A stretch of 64,000 nucleotides of DNA from Prochlorococcus sp. AG-418-F08 (GTDB lineage Bacteria > Cyanobacteriota > Cyanobacteriia > PCC-6307 > Cyanobiaceae), in assembly GCA_003214295.1 (NCBI GenBank), contig QCLV01000001.1, forward strand, positions 115,893 through 179,892, given 5' to 3'. Positions 25,776 through 34,282 of this stretch are shown piece by piece (position 1 is the first letter of the stretch; every line of letters begins with the position of its first letter). Under the pieces are notes generated by a model. The model saw only the letters and a program-made list of their open reading frames with translations, was not told where the DNA came from and made no database searches. A program made the translations under genes and the position numbers.

Positions 25776-26126
25776 ATGTTAGGTAAACCGAAATTCGGTG
25801 TATTTGCCGTATCAATATCTTCGGTATTTATCCTTTCATATTCCAAAGAATTATCAGATATTGAATTTGTACTAATTCAAAGGTCACTTATGTATTCAAT
25901 GTTTGATCTTCTTTTTGAAACACCTTCATATCGCCCTGTATATGTTATTTCTGATAGTGAAATGAAGGAGTTAAAGAAAAACCAACATCAAGAAGAGCTT
26001 GATGAAATTACAACACAAAAAGTAAGACTTGAAGATGCTTTTAAAGCTCAACTAAAACATCTTGAAGAGAGAGAAAAAGAAGTAAAGAAAGAACTTAAAT
26101 TACTCTCAGCCTCAAAAAATAAATAA
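25776..26126 (+). CDS. Hypothetical protein with coiled-coil tail (116 aa)
   Basis: N-terminus GKPKFGVFAVSISSVFILSY forms a hydrophobic anchor; DLLFETPSYRPVYVISDSEM follows; the last 60 residues are a charged coiled coil (LEDAFKAQLKHLEEREKEVK). Not recognised. Followed by a clear terminator at 26154-26179. Confidence 0.55.
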   Translation: MLGKPKFGVFAVSISSVFILSYSKELSDIEFVLIQRSLMYSMFDLLFETPSYRPVYVISDSEMKELKKNQHQEELDEITTQKVRLEDAFKAQLKHLEEREKEVKKELKLLSASKNK

Positions 26127-26153
26127 TTTATTTTTAGATAAATTACTTTTTTC

Positions 26154-26179
26154 AAAGACGGTTAAAAACCGTCTTTTTT
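26154..26179 (+). terminator. Rho-independent terminator
   Basis: AAAGACGGTT (26154-26163) pairs with AACCGTCTTT (26167-26176), loop AAA, followed by T residues. It ends transcription of the preceding 116-residue gene. Confidence 0.85.
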
Positions 26180-26245
26180 AATTCTTCTAGTTTTGAGGTA
26201 TCTATTAAATCCACAGATTTTACAAATATTTTCCATAATAAAAAG

Positions 26246-26350
26246 ATGAATAACAATAAAGAAAAAATAAGAATGTTCTTACCCTTTAGTTGGGTAATTT
26301 GTGCAGCAATATCTTTTGCTTATATAAATTCACATTTAATAAATACCTAA
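26246..26350 (+). CDS. 34-residue membrane peptide
   Basis: MNNNKEKIRMFLPFSWVICA then AISFAYINSHLINT: charged N-terminus and one membrane helix. Five bases before the next gene on the same strand, so probably translated from the same message. Confidence 0.45.
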   Translation: MNNNKEKIRMFLPFSWVICAAISFAYINSHLINT

Positions 26351-26355
26351 CATAA

Positions 26356-26700
26356 ATGTCTTATCCCTCCAGAGATGAAATACTCGCATCTTCAAAAGGG
26401 TGGGTAGCATCTTTTTTAAATTTTCTACCTGGTTTAGGCTCGGGTTACTTATATCAAAGAAGATGGAAACCCTATTTTTTTACCATATCTGCTAGTACTG
26501 CATGGTTCGCTTTAGGTATTTTTTTACAAGGAGATTCAGAACCTTCTCAAAATGAACAAATAATTGGAATTTCTGGTCTTTTTTTCATATCTATATTTAC
26601 AGTTATAGAAGCCAACTTGGCTTTCAAAAAAGCAACTAATAAAACAAAAGCTGAAAAAGAAAAAATAATGTCCTCTAACAAAAAAGGATGGTTTAAATAA
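26356..26700 (+). CDS. Membrane protein of unknown function (114 aa)
   Basis: Contains ASFLNFLPGLGSGYLYQRRW, FTISASTAWFALGIFLQGD and IIGISGLFFISIFTVIEANL: three hydrophobic segments, the first amphipathic, then a lysine-rich tail. The motif P-G-L-G-S-G-Y-L-Y-Q-R-R-W recalls TM2-type or glycine-rich small membrane proteins of cyanobacteria. Function unknown. Confidence 0.6.
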   Translation: MSYPSRDEILASSKGWVASFLNFLPGLGSGYLYQRRWKPYFFTISASTAWFALGIFLQGDSEPSQNEQIIGISGLFFISIFTVIEANLAFKKATNKTKAEKEKIMSSNKKGWFK

Positions 26701-26797
26701 TTCAACAAATTAGATCTAAAAAATATTTAATTAGTCCTCGTTTTTTAATTTAAGTAAAAATTACCTTATATGATTTTTAAAATAATTAAAACTTTTT

Positions 26798-27070
26798 TTA
26801 GCTGTAAAAAAATAAAATTTCCTTTTCTTTGAGACCTTCCCATCCCGAGTCTATTAATAATTGATTCAATGTTTCTTTATCAAAATGCTTAGAACCCGTT
26901 TTGACGCATCTATTTCTCATTGATTTTTTAACACCACTCCTTTGTCTTTTATTCTCCTCGTCCATAATTCTATTGTATAGATCTAGCATTTTTTGAGGGA
27001 TTGGAGTACCGTCAAGATCCACTCCATTTTGAATAGCAAGATCAACAGCCTGCATTCCCATATTCTTCAT
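26798..27070 (-). CDS. Hypothetical protein (90 aa)
   Basis: GMQAVDLAIQNGVDLDGTPI, PQKMLDLYNRIMDEENKRQR and KHFDKETLNQLLIDSGWEGL. Soluble and helical with a basic centre; looks conserved in character (short motif D-G-T-P-I) but not recognised. Start at 27070 or at a Met three codons later. Confidence 0.5.
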   Translation of the reverse strand: MKNMGMQAVDLAIQNGVDLDGTPIPQKMLDLYNRIMDEENKRQRSGVKKSMRNRCVKTGSKHFDKETLNQLLIDSGWEGLKEKEILFFYS

Positions 27071-27137
27071 ATATTAAAAAAAAGCTGAAACTATAATAAA
27101 ACAAAACTTATTAATCTAAAATTCTTTAAATAATAAT

Positions 27138-27587
27138 TTATTGATTTTGAATTTCCTTGAGTACTCTAATAGCCTCTTTAATGTGTTCAGGACCATTCAA
27201 TAAATCTCTAAAAATATGTCTAACTGTCCCTTTGCGATCAATTACGTAAGTTACCCTACCATCCATAAAACCTAATACTTTAGGAACTTTAAAAGTTTTC
27301 CTAAGAGAGTCATTAGTATCACAAAGTAATGGATACTGTAATTTATTTTTATTAGCAAATGCCAAATGACTTGAAGTACTTCCATTACTTACTCCCCAAA
27401 CTTCTGCACCTAACACTTTAAATAAGTCATATTTATCTCTAAATCCGCAGACTTCTATAGTACAACCCGGCGTATCATCTTTTGGATAAAAAAACAAAAC
27501 AAGGGGATTTTTTAAACCCTTATTTGATCTTTTAACTCCATTTTGATCCAGTAAGGAAAATTCTGGAATTTTATCTCCAATCTGCAC
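27138..27587 (-). CDS. bcp: Thioredoxin-dependent peroxiredoxin PrxQ/Bcp
   Basis: Reduces peroxides using thioredoxin. 149 residues with IPEFSLLDQNGVKRSNKGLK, the peroxidatic motif FYPKDDTPGCTIEVCGFRD (C-x4-C, both cysteines present as in PrxQ), GVSNGSTSSHLAFANKN and a C-terminal GTVRHIFRDLLNGPEHI. Typical length. Relevant to protection against photosynthetic peroxide. Confidence 0.94.
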   Translation of the reverse strand: MQIGDKIPEFSLLDQNGVKRSNKGLKNPLVLFFYPKDDTPGCTIEVCGFRDKYDLFKVLGAEVWGVSNGSTSSHLAFANKNKLQYPLLCDTNDSLRKTFKVPKVLGFMDGRVTYVIDRKGTVRHIFRDLLNGPEHIKEAIRVLKEIQNQ

Positions 27588-27751
27588 AATAATTCTTATA
27601 AAGTTCCATACTAGAGGTTAATATGTTTTTTCTGTGGCCTTAAAATAAATAACTGATATTAAAGTCAGTTTTTTTGTTTTAAAAGATACTAAAAAATTAT
27701 TTAAATTAACTAGGGTGAATTTAACTATGGTGAATTTATTAATTAAATAAT

Positions 27752-27886
27752 ATGGAACTAATAATTTATATTTTTTTATTTCTTATTCTTTTTTTGGGAG
27801 TTATTTTTAACTTAAAAATAACTAATTTTAAAAAAGTTAAAGAAATACGAAACAAAGCTAAAGGTTATTCAAAAAAGAATAATTAA
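27752..27886 (+). CDS. 44-residue membrane peptide
   Basis: MELIIYIFLFLILFLGVIFN then a basic tail (KITNFKKVKEIRNKAKGYSK). Single N-terminal span, C-terminus inside. Upstream are two tandem copies of a short GGTGAATTTA-like motif (27714-27737) that could be regulatory or accidental. Confidence 0.42.
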   Translation: MELIIYIFLFLILFLGVIFNLKITNFKKVKEIRNKAKGYSKKNN

Positions 27887-27902
27887 ATATGTATTGCTAA
27901 GA

Positions 27903-28142
27903 TTAAAATTCAATTTTTTCATTTGGAGTAAATACTGAGCAATATTTTTTTACTAGGTCCTTTGGCTGACTAGTGGAAGAATTCGTTAATTTTAATTTTA
28001 GTTTTTCTATAGCCTCATTTGCATTAATCTCACCGAGTCGATATCTTGCACAAGTATCCAATACTTTAAACATTTTTGTGGTAACGGCTTCAGCTGGATA
28101 AATTAGAAAAAATAGGTAAAAAACAACAAATAAGTATTTCAT
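27903..28142 (-). CDS. Exported small protein (79 aa)
   Basis: MKYLFVVFYLFFLIYPAEAV is a signal peptide with a likely AEA cleavage site; the mature part VTTKMFKVLDTCARYRLGEI has two cysteines (also KKYCSVF) that may form a disulfide. Not recognised. Convergent with the 44-residue peptide. Confidence 0.55.
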   Translation of the reverse strand: MKYLFVVFYLFFLIYPAEAVTTKMFKVLDTCARYRLGEINANEAIEKLKLKLTNSSTSQPKDLVKKYCSVFTPNEKIEF

Positions 28143-28315
28143 TTTTTTTAAGATAGTAGATATTTAGCGAATAGTTTCAATAATTTAAAAAAAATTTTAT
28201 TTAGAAAAAGATTAAAATTTAACAGAATAATCTAATTTGATGAGAATCTAGGATTTCTATAAAATAATAATAAAAGAAATTAAGATAAAATAAGTGATAG
28301 TAATAAATAATCTTG

Positions 28316-28459
28316 ATGAAAATGAGAAAATTAATAGATAAACATAAAACTCTTATAAATTGGTACCAAAAAAAATTCAAATTGAGTGATTATCAATTAC
28401 TTTGGTTAGTTTTCTTTAAAGGAGTATTAATAACAATAATATTTTTCAAAATTTTTTAA
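28316..28459 (+). CDS. 47-residue membrane peptide
   Basis: MKMRKLIDKHKTLINWYQKK then FKLSDYQLLWLVFFKGVLIT and IIFFKIF. Basic N-terminal half and one C-terminal helix: a tail-anchored pattern. Not recognised. Confidence 0.42.
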   Translation: MKMRKLIDKHKTLINWYQKKFKLSDYQLLWLVFFKGVLITIIFFKIF

Positions 28460-28549
28460 TATTAAAAAAGCTGTTCCAAGAATGAAATTTTCACATGATT
28501 TGTCTATATTTAATAGTAGATTTCCTAATTAGTTAAATAGTTATCAGTT

Positions 28550-28816
28550 ATGAATATTTTTGGTGTAGGTTTGCCTGAAGTTACTGTAATACTTATCTTA
28601 GCTCTTCTAATTTTTGGTCCAAAAAAGCTTCCAGAATTAGGAAAACAGCTTGGTAAAACTTTGAAAAGCCTTAAAAAAGCGTCGAATGAATTTCAAAATC
28701 AAATCGACCAAGTTATGAACGAAGAAGATAAAGATGAATCTCCTAAATCTATTGAAAGCAATCAAACTAATGAAATTGATCAAGAAATAATAGATTCAGA
28801 AAACAGCAAAAAATAA
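28550..28816 (+). CDS. tatA: Twin-arginine translocase TatA/E
   Basis: 88 residues: MNIFGVGLPEVTVILILALL, the hinge and amphipathic helix IFGPKKLPELGKQLGKTLKS, then an acidic tail. This is the complete TatA signature (short N-terminal span, FGP hinge). It forms the pore of the Tat pathway that exports folded proteins to the lumen or periplasm. The following gene begins 4 bases after its stop. Confidence 0.93.
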   Translation: MNIFGVGLPEVTVILILALLIFGPKKLPELGKQLGKTLKSLKKASNEFQNQIDQVMNEEDKDESPKSIESNQTNEIDQEIIDSENSKK

Positions 28817-28820
28817 TATC

Positions 28821-29213
28821 TTGGATAGGCCCATAACCCCCATAGACGAATTTGAAAGAGCATTAGATAAAGCAGCTCTTACTAAAGAAGAATATGAATT
28901 GATAGACTACATCCGCTATACAAGTGTTTTTACACAACCTAGTCTTATTAAAGATTTAAAAAGGCCATCAAAACCTCCTCTTTTGTCAGTTCTATGTCAA
29001 ATTTGCAGAAAAATCGGTTCGGAAATGCCAGATCATTTCAAAAATGTAATTGAGTGGTCAATTGAAATAAGTGATCACAATACAAAATGGGATGCTCATT
29101 TAATTTGCGCAGAAGCATTGAATATAGACAAGATCCCATTAAGTCCTATGTATGGAACAACTTTATTTGATGTTCTTGTTGTACACAAAGAATTATTTCT
29201 TGGATTTGATTAA
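28821..29213 (+). CDS. Conserved cyanobacterial-type hypothetical (130 aa)
   Basis: TTG start four bases after tatA. DRPITPIDEFERALDKAALT, PPLLSVLCQICRKIGSEMPD and WDAHLICAEALNIDKIPLSP. Soluble helical protein of unknown function. The short gap to tatA suggests the same operon. No catalytic motif is clear. Confidence 0.55.
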   Translation: MDRPITPIDEFERALDKAALTKEEYELIDYIRYTSVFTQPSLIKDLKRPSKPPLLSVLCQICRKIGSEMPDHFKNVIEWSIEISDHNTKWDAHLICAEALNIDKIPLSPMYGTTLFDVLVVHKELFLGFD

Positions 29214-29214
29214 A

Positions 29215-29532
29215 TTAATCATCTAAAGGCACAGAATCAGTATCTATAACTTCCGAATCATCATACTTATTTATTTTATTTTCAATCCAATTATTTATAT
29301 AACTAACTAAAGGCAATGAACCTCTAAAAATAAAAATAGAGGTAGGCAAAACGCTTAATAAACCCACAACAGGACTTTTAAAAAGTAATCTTCCCGCTTT
29401 TATGTTAAATAAAATAATAAGCGCTGAGGGAACTATAACTTTAACTACTGTTTTGAGCGCCTCAAGCCAACCGACACGATATATCCACCATATTAGAATT
29501 ATGCCAACTAAATAGAGGAATAAGTAAGTCAT
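29215..29532 (-). CDS. Membrane protein of unknown function (105 aa)
   Basis: N-terminal span MTYLFLYLVGIILIWWIYRV, then VVKVIVPSALIILFNIKAGR and LLSVLPTSIFIFRGSLPLVS, ending in an acidic tail (DDSEVIDTDSVPLDD). Two or three membrane segments. Convergent with the 130-residue gene, one base between stops. Confidence 0.5.
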   Translation of the reverse strand: MTYLFLYLVGIILIWWIYRVGWLEALKTVVKVIVPSALIILFNIKAGRLLFKSPVVGLLSVLPTSIFIFRGSLPLVSYINNWIENKINKYDDSEVIDTDSVPLDD

Positions 29533-29623
29533 AAAAATAGTATAATGATTATCTATTTATCTTGTTCTTGCTAAGAAAAAGATTTTATAAATTTCTTTAA
29601 CATCAATCAATCAAATTCTAGTA

Positions 29624-29839
29624 ATGAGTTTTTCTGAAATAAGAAAATTTTTAATTAAGATGCAATCTGATGAAGAATTAAAAAAGCAGGTTACGACATC
29701 CTCTACAGCAGATGATGTAGCCCTAATAGGTCAACGGTTAGGTTATGACTTTTCAGGAGATGATCTCTTAAGATTTAATGGACAAAAAGTTGATAAAGTT
29801 ACTGTAAGAAAGGTAGATCATCCAGGAGAATACCACTAA
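29624..29839 (+). CDS. Nif11-domain protein
   Basis: 71 residues opening SFSEIRKFLIKMQSDEELKK, then ADDVALIGQRLGYDFSGDDL: the helical Nif11 domain with the F-L-x-x-x-x-x-D-x-x-L-x-x-x-V pattern. In Prochlorococcus and Synechococcus this domain forms the leader of prochlorosin-type peptides, but this protein lacks a double-glycine cleavage site followed by a Cys/Ser/Thr-rich core; it ends with DKVTVRKVDHPGEYH. It is therefore a stand-alone Nif11 protein of unknown role. Confidence 0.8.
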   Translation: MSFSEIRKFLIKMQSDEELKKQVTTSSTADDVALIGQRLGYDFSGDDLLRFNGQKVDKVTVRKVDHPGEYH

Positions 29840-29840
29840 A

Positions 29841-30350
29841 TTAAGACTTAACCCATATTGCAAGCCCTCCGCCCCTGCCTCGAGCACATAACCAATTATC
29901 TTTAGTGCTAATTCCTACAAGTGAGAAAAAAGGCATTTTTTTATCTTTTGGTTTTTTTAATTCCTTATTAAATATAGGAAAACTACTAATACTAATTTTC
30001 AATTCTTCAAAATAGAAAGCCAATAGAGGTCTAATCCCTTTTAATTCTGCGCTGCCTATAAAAGTAATATTTAATAATCCGAAATTAATTGAATTTTTTA
30101 TTTCATAATTTATTTGATCCTCTTTATTTTTACTTTTCAATTCGAGTCTTGCCGACAATACTTGGAGAATCGAACTGGGTATATTTTTGATTTCATCTGA
30201 CTCCTTTCCCCATACATACTTAAACTTCCATATTCCTAACAACTCCTCGTATACAATTCCGCTACCATTTTTTTGGGAATTTTTTTCTAATAGTTTTATC
30301 TCATTAATATCAGGCAAGTGTTCCATAATAGATCTTAATCTAAAAATCAA
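29841..30350 (-). CDS. PAP/fibrillin-like hypothetical protein (169 aa)
   Basis: Contains NGSGIVYEELLGIWKFKYVW, SSILQVLSARLELKSK, GLLNITFIGSAELKGIRPLL, ISISSFPIFN and WLCARGRGGGLAIWVKS. The alternation of beta strands with L-x-G-x-W-x-F/L near the N-terminus suggests a lipocalin-like PAP/fibrillin type protein of cyanobacteria; this is tentative. Start may be at 30350 or at a Met eight codons later (30326). Confidence 0.5.
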   Translation of the reverse strand: MIFRLRSIMEHLPDINEIKLLEKNSQKNGSGIVYEELLGIWKFKYVWGKESDEIKNIPSSILQVLSARLELKSKNKEDQINYEIKNSINFGLLNITFIGSAELKGIRPLLAFYFEELKISISSFPIFNKELKKPKDKKMPFFSLVGISTKDNWLCARGRGGGLAIWVKS

Positions 30351-30500
30351 ATACTAAGATAACTTCATAAAAAATGTTCTTAGTTAAAAAATCTCTCCAA
30401 AAAGATTTCTTTGTTTCAAAATATTTCCAAAAAAATAATTTTTTTGGCACACATAAGGAACAAGATCTCGTTAATATATTTACATAAAGTTACTAAATCA

Positions 30501-30611
30501 ATGGACTTCATCTCTAAAAGTCAAGGATACATACCTCTAAAAGCTGTCCCTTACATATTTTTCCTTGCGGTTGTTCTAAGTATTACAACTTCAACTAATA
30601 CATTTGTCTAA
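30501..30611 (+). CDS. 36-residue membrane peptide
   Basis: From ATG at 30501: MDFISKSQGYIPLKAVPYIF then FLAVVLSITTSTNTFV. One membrane helix. A longer form from an upstream TTG is less likely. Forty bases before the CRTISO-like gene on the same strand. Confidence 0.42.
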   Translation: MDFISKSQGYIPLKAVPYIFFLAVVLSITTSTNTFV

Positions 30612-30650
30612 AACTCATAAGTTTTACGAGAAGAATAAAGTAGATATTTA

Positions 30651-32180
30651 ATGGACAGATACGATGTTGTAATAGTTGGTAGTGGAATAGGAGGATTATG
30701 CTGTGGTTCAATCCTTGCTTTATCCGGCAAAAAAGTACTTATATGCGAAGCACATACCCAACCGGGAGGCGTAGCTCACTCTTTCAAAAGAAAAGGTTAC
30801 ACTTTTGAATCAGGTCCTTCATTGTGGAGTGGAATAGGTAAATGGCCGACAACTAATCCCCTAGGGCAGATTCTTAAATTACTTGATGAAGAAGTTGAAC
30901 TATTTCAATACAAAGGTTGGCAAGTAATTGTCCCAGAAGGCAATTTTAATCTTGATGTGGGGGAAGAACCTTTTAAACAAACAATTAAAGCTTTAAGAGG
31001 TGAGAAATCTCTTAAACAATGGGAATCATTTATTTCCGGAATAAAACCTCTTAGCCAAATAATAAATGAAATACCTTTACTCTCATTTTCTCCCGAATCA
31101 ATAAATTTCTTAGATGTAATAAATTTAACCTCAAAATTTTTACCTAATATCAATCAGATATCAAAAATTAATAAAGGCTTTGGGAATTTAGTAAATAATC
31201 ATCTAGAGGATCCTTTTCTCAGAAATTGGGTTGATTTATTGAGCTTTTTGATAAGTGGTATGTCAATGCATGATACAAATACAGCTGCGATGGCTACTTT
31301 ATTTAACGAATGGTTTGAACCAAATTCATACCTTGAATACCCCAAAGGAGGTAGTGAATCTATCGTAAAAGCCTTAATTAATGGATTTAAAAAAAATGGA
31401 GGAGAATTAATTCTTTCTTCGAGAGTAAAGACAATTAACTTCAATAAAAATTTAGCCACAGGTATAACTCTTAATAATGGTTCTACTTATAGTTGTGAGT
31501 CTGTTGTAACGAATACTGATGTTTGGAATTTAAAAAAGTTAATTCCAAATGAAATTTCAAAAAAATGGAATACAAAAGTTTTGAATCCTAATAAATGTGA
31601 TTCTTTCCTTCATATACATTTAGGTTTTGAAGCTGATGGTCTTGAAAATTTGCCAATACATGCGATACATGTTGATGAGTGGGAAAAAGGTATAACCGCA
31701 GAAAGAAATATAGCTGTATTTTCAATCCCATCTGTTTTAGATAAAAGTATGGCCCCTGAAGGAAAACATGTACTTCATGGATATACTCCCGCAAATGAAC
31801 CTTGGGAAATTTGGGAAAACCTAAATCCAAAGGAATTAGAATATAGAAATTTGAAAGAAGAAAGATGCTCAATATTCCTTAATGCAGTGCGAAAATTCAT
31901 CCCTGATATAGATGAAAGGATTGATTTAAAGATGCTAGGAACCCCAATCACTCATCAAAAATTCACCAATACCTTTTGCGGTAGTTACGGCCCTGCATTA
32001 TCTGCAGCAAAAGGTCTTTTCCCAGGCTGCAAAACCCCAGTGAAAAATTTATTTACTTGCGGTGCAAGTACATTTCCAGGTATTGGAATTCCTGCTGTTT
32101 CAGCAAGTGGCGCTTACGCAGCTGAAAAAATTATTGGTAAAAAAGAATTTAAAACTCTTCTTAAGAAAATAAATTTATGA
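30651..32180 (+). CDS. CRTISO/CrtI-type FAD-dependent oxidoreductase
   Basis: 509 residues with the dinucleotide fold DRYDVVIVGSGIGGLCCGSI, CEAHTQPGGVAHSFKRKGYT, FESGPSLWSGIG, the middle ISGMSMHDTNTAAMATLFNE and EYPKGGSESIVKALINGFKK, and the C-terminal FAD motif NLFTCGASTFPGIGIPAVSA. This is the carotenoid isomerase/phytoene desaturase clan, closest by eye to CRTISO-like proteins (COG1233). A role in carotenoid isomerisation is likely but plant CRTISO-like paralogues with other substrates exist. Confidence 0.8.
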   Translation: MDRYDVVIVGSGIGGLCCGSILALSGKKVLICEAHTQPGGVAHSFKRKGYTFESGPSLWSGIGKWPTTNPLGQILKLLDEEVELFQYKGWQVIVPEGNFNLDVGEEPFKQTIKALRGEKSLKQWESFISGIKPLSQIINEIPLLSFSPESINFLDVINLTSKFLPNINQISKINKGFGNLVNNHLEDPFLRNWVDLLSFLISGMSMHDTNTAAMATLFNEWFEPNSYLEYPKGGSESIVKALINGFKKNGGELILSSRVKTINFNKNLATGITLNNGSTYSCESVVTNTDVWNLKKLIPNEISKKWNTKVLNPNKCDSFLHIHLGFEADGLENLPIHAIHVDEWEKGITAERNIAVFSIPSVLDKSMAPEGKHVLHGYTPANEPWEIWENLNPKELEYRNLKEERCSIFLNAVRKFIPDIDERIDLKMLGTPITHQKFTNTFCGSYGPALSAAKGLFPGCKTPVKNLFTCGASTFPGIGIPAVSASGAYAAEKIIGKKEFKTLLKKINL

Positions 32181-32297
32181 ATCAAGTTCTTTTTTATAAC
32201 TCTACAAATACTTAGTTAAGAAATAAGAATAAAGAAAGCAAAAACGTTCAATAATGATAATCTTTATCTGAACATAAACTTAACTTATAGCTCTTAT

Positions 32298-32501
32298 ATG
32301 TTTTTCTTATCAATTCCTCAAGCCTGGCATTTAGTTGGCACTTGGTCAGAACAACTTCCAAACGAGTCAAATCTTATAGGAATGGGCCAAACAGAATTAA
32401 TGATGACTTTACATTCAATATTCGTTCCTCTCTTACTTGTAATTTCATATTACCTATTCAATAGACTTAATAAAAATGAATCAAAGAAAATTAAAGGATG
32501 A
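32298..32501 (+). CDS. Small membrane protein (67 aa)
   Basis: FLSIPQAWHLVGTWSEQLPN, GMGQTELMMTLHSIFVPLLL and VISYYLFNRLNKNESK. One clear C-terminal span. Not recognised. Convergent with the next gene. Confidence 0.5.
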   Translation: MFFLSIPQAWHLVGTWSEQLPNESNLIGMGQTELMMTLHSIFVPLLLVISYYLFNRLNKNESKKIKG

Positions 32502-32512
32502 TCGTTTAAGAT

Positions 32513-32803
32513 TTATTTAGCTGAACTTCTTCTAACTACTTTTCTCCCTGTAGAAGTATCAACTCCGCTGGGGTCTTTAGTTTGTGAATTAGTTTCAAAA
32601 TTTTCAACTTCACTTTTATCCATTTCTGCGCAAACACCTACAACCATGGCAGCTTGCATTTGATCTGGTAAATCTCCAATAGTTAATAAGGCCTTTAAAA
32701 CTAATTGAAGTCGAGTTTGCCGATCTATTTCAGGTCTTAGTTTTTTTACGGTATTCCAAAGTTCTTGGGTAACTTCTTTTAAAAGTTCTCGATCAACAGC
32801 CAA
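32513..32803 (-). CDS. Conserved-looking hypothetical protein (96 aa)
   Basis: MAVDRELLKEVTQELWNTVK, DRQTRLQLVLKALLTIGDLP, DQMQAAMVVGVCAEMDKSEV, ending in a basic serine-rich tail (STGRKVVRRSSAK). Helical, soluble, higher-quality codon use than tiny neighbours, so a real gene. Not recognised. Confidence 0.6.
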   Translation of the reverse strand: MAVDRELLKEVTQELWNTVKKLRPEIDRQTRLQLVLKALLTIGDLPDQMQAAMVVGVCAEMDKSEVENFETNSQTKDPSGVDTSTGRKVVRRSSAK

Positions 32804-32893
32804 ATTAATTCCTTCTTGTATTTCTCCTAATCTAACAAAAAATTGGATCTCGTAAAATAATATTCAATAAAAAGATTGTTAGTTAATATTTTC

Positions 32894-33100
32894 CTAGCCG
32901 AATACAAGTTGCATTTGTTGGTGCAATCCAATCTTCTCTTGCAAAAGTTTATCTTTTTCAATCTTTTTTAGAGTAGAAGTTCTATAAAATTTTTTTTGAA
33001 TCTTTATTGGAGTATTTTCAAACTTTACGTTTTTGCTTATTAGAAAATTCCACTCTTTTGAATTAAAAGGGGCATAAGGAGAAGATGAAATCACTTTCAT
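32894..33100 (-). CDS. Small basic protein (68 aa)
   Basis: MKVISSSPYAPFNSKEWNFL, KFENTPIKIQKKFYRTSTLK and a charged helix. Not recognised. A perfect inverted repeat at 33124-33147 lies 23 bases upstream of its start. Confidence 0.45.
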   Translation of the reverse strand: MKVISSSPYAPFNSKEWNFLISKNVKFENTPIKIQKKFYRTSTLKKIEKDKLLQEKIGLHQQMQLVFG

Positions 33101-33123
33101 GTCTTAATAATACACATATACTA

Positions 33124-33147
33124 ATAATAGTACATTTTTACTATTAT
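33124..33147. promoter_or_regulatory. Palindromic putative operator
   Basis: ATAATAGTA (33124-33132), six bases, TACTATTAT (33139-33147): a perfect 9-bp inverted repeat. The core AATAGTA-N6-TACTATT has the same spacing as a repeat just ahead of the DUF3104 gene at 36157-36176. It lies upstream of the minus-strand 68-residue gene. A regulator site is inferred, not shown. Confidence 0.4.
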
Positions 33148-33401
33148 GCAACAATTGAATCGACTTTTTCTTAATTTTAAAGTGTCTTTGAAAATGGATT
33201 GAATTTTTTTATCTATTTTGCAGGAATTATAAGTTTAATAAATGAATAAAAGTATCATAAGTAACTTATTGATCCCTTTTTTTAGTGTCTTAAGACTTTT
33301 CTTGCTTAAAACCCATTCAAAATAGTCAATTTGTTGAAATTAACATTGACAAGATATATTTAGTAATCCTTCCTATAAAAAGATTAATGAATTGATAAAA
33401 A
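33148..33401. other. AT-rich intergenic stretch
   Basis: With the palindrome region this makes about 300 bases without a gene. A TTGACA at 33346-33351 could be a -35 element for the gene at 33402, but no well-spaced -10 box follows. Nothing else is evident. Confidence 0.3.
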
Positions 33402-33710
33402 ATGCTTCTTAGTAATGCAAAAAGACTAAAAATCCAAGGAATAATTAAAAGAATTGCTCAAGATAAATCAATTACATTAGAAGAAAGGATATTTGTTGAG
33501 AAATTTGCAACCCATAATTCTACAATTTCTCTTTGGCTGAAAAAAGCTAACAGCTATAGAAGGAATGGTACAAAAAATGATGGGGGGATTGATAACCTCT
33601 TACAATCATTTGGGATAGATGGACTAGATAAAGAAAATCATTTCAACCCTAATGAAGATGATATATCTGATTGGTTTGGCGGTGCTCCTGGTTGGCTAAG
33701 GAGAAGCTAA
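33402..33710 (+). CDS. Hypothetical protein of picocyanobacterial type (102 aa)
   Basis: LLSNAKRLKIQGIIKRIAQD, KSITLEERIFVEKFATHNST, ISLWLKKANSYRR and the end DDISDWFGGAPGWLRRS. Helical N-terminus followed by a glycine-rich tail. Not recognised by function; the aromatic W-F-G-G-A-P-G-W-L end is distinctive. Confidence 0.6.
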   Translation: MLLSNAKRLKIQGIIKRIAQDKSITLEERIFVEKFATHNSTISLWLKKANSYRRNGTKNDGGIDNLLQSFGIDGLDKENHFNPNEDDISDWFGGAPGWLRRS

Positions 33711-33727
33711 ATCAATTATTAAATTAT

Positions 33728-33841
33728 TCAATTTACCCAGGCTATCTTACACAAATATAAACTCATAAAAGATATAAATACCCAAAAAACCCATGGTACG
33801 AATTTAATCGGAACTAAATATTTTTTTGAAAAGGTTTTCAT
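33728..33841 (-). CDS. 37-residue membrane peptide
   Basis: MKTFSKKYLVPIKFVPWVFW then VFISFMSLYLCKIAWVN. Basic N-terminus, one aromatic membrane span. Not recognised. Convergent with the preceding gene. Confidence 0.42.
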   Translation of the reverse strand: MKTFSKKYLVPIKFVPWVFWVFISFMSLYLCKIAWVN

Positions 33842-33986
33842 ATTTATTTTTCTTTTAGATTATTTCTTCCTTGCCATTTTTGAAAATAGGTTTAATTGCT
33901 CTATTTATAAATTAAACAATATACAAAACCTCAAAAATATTAAATCACTTTAAGTAGATAAATTTAAATAGAATTAATGATCAAAT

Positions 33987-34127
33987 CTAAGCAACTTTAT
34001 TTTCAATTTTACTTGAAAAATTTACTATTTTTGCCTCATGATGGTCTGAATCATTCCAAAATTTTATAAGTCTTTCTAATTCATCAATCCTCTTTTTGGC
34101 ATTTGCAATTTTTTCAGTAGTTGTCAT
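33987..34127 (-). CDS. 46-residue helical protein
   Basis: MTTTEKIANAKKRIDELERL then IKFWNDSDHHEAKIVNFSSK. N-terminal coiled-coil-like helix; soluble. Not recognised. Confidence 0.45.
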   Translation of the reverse strand: MTTTEKIANAKKRIDELERLIKFWNDSDHHEAKIVNFSSKIENKVA

Positions 34128-34282
34128 ATAAAATTTTTATCTATCCAATTAATGCATGAAAAAAAAATATTTCAATGGAAGTAACAATTTTTAGAATATA
34201 AATATTAATTTTTGGTTAATTACTTCAATACATTATAGCCCTTGAGCGGCTGAGTAATTATACTTAAAGAAAAAGCAAATTT

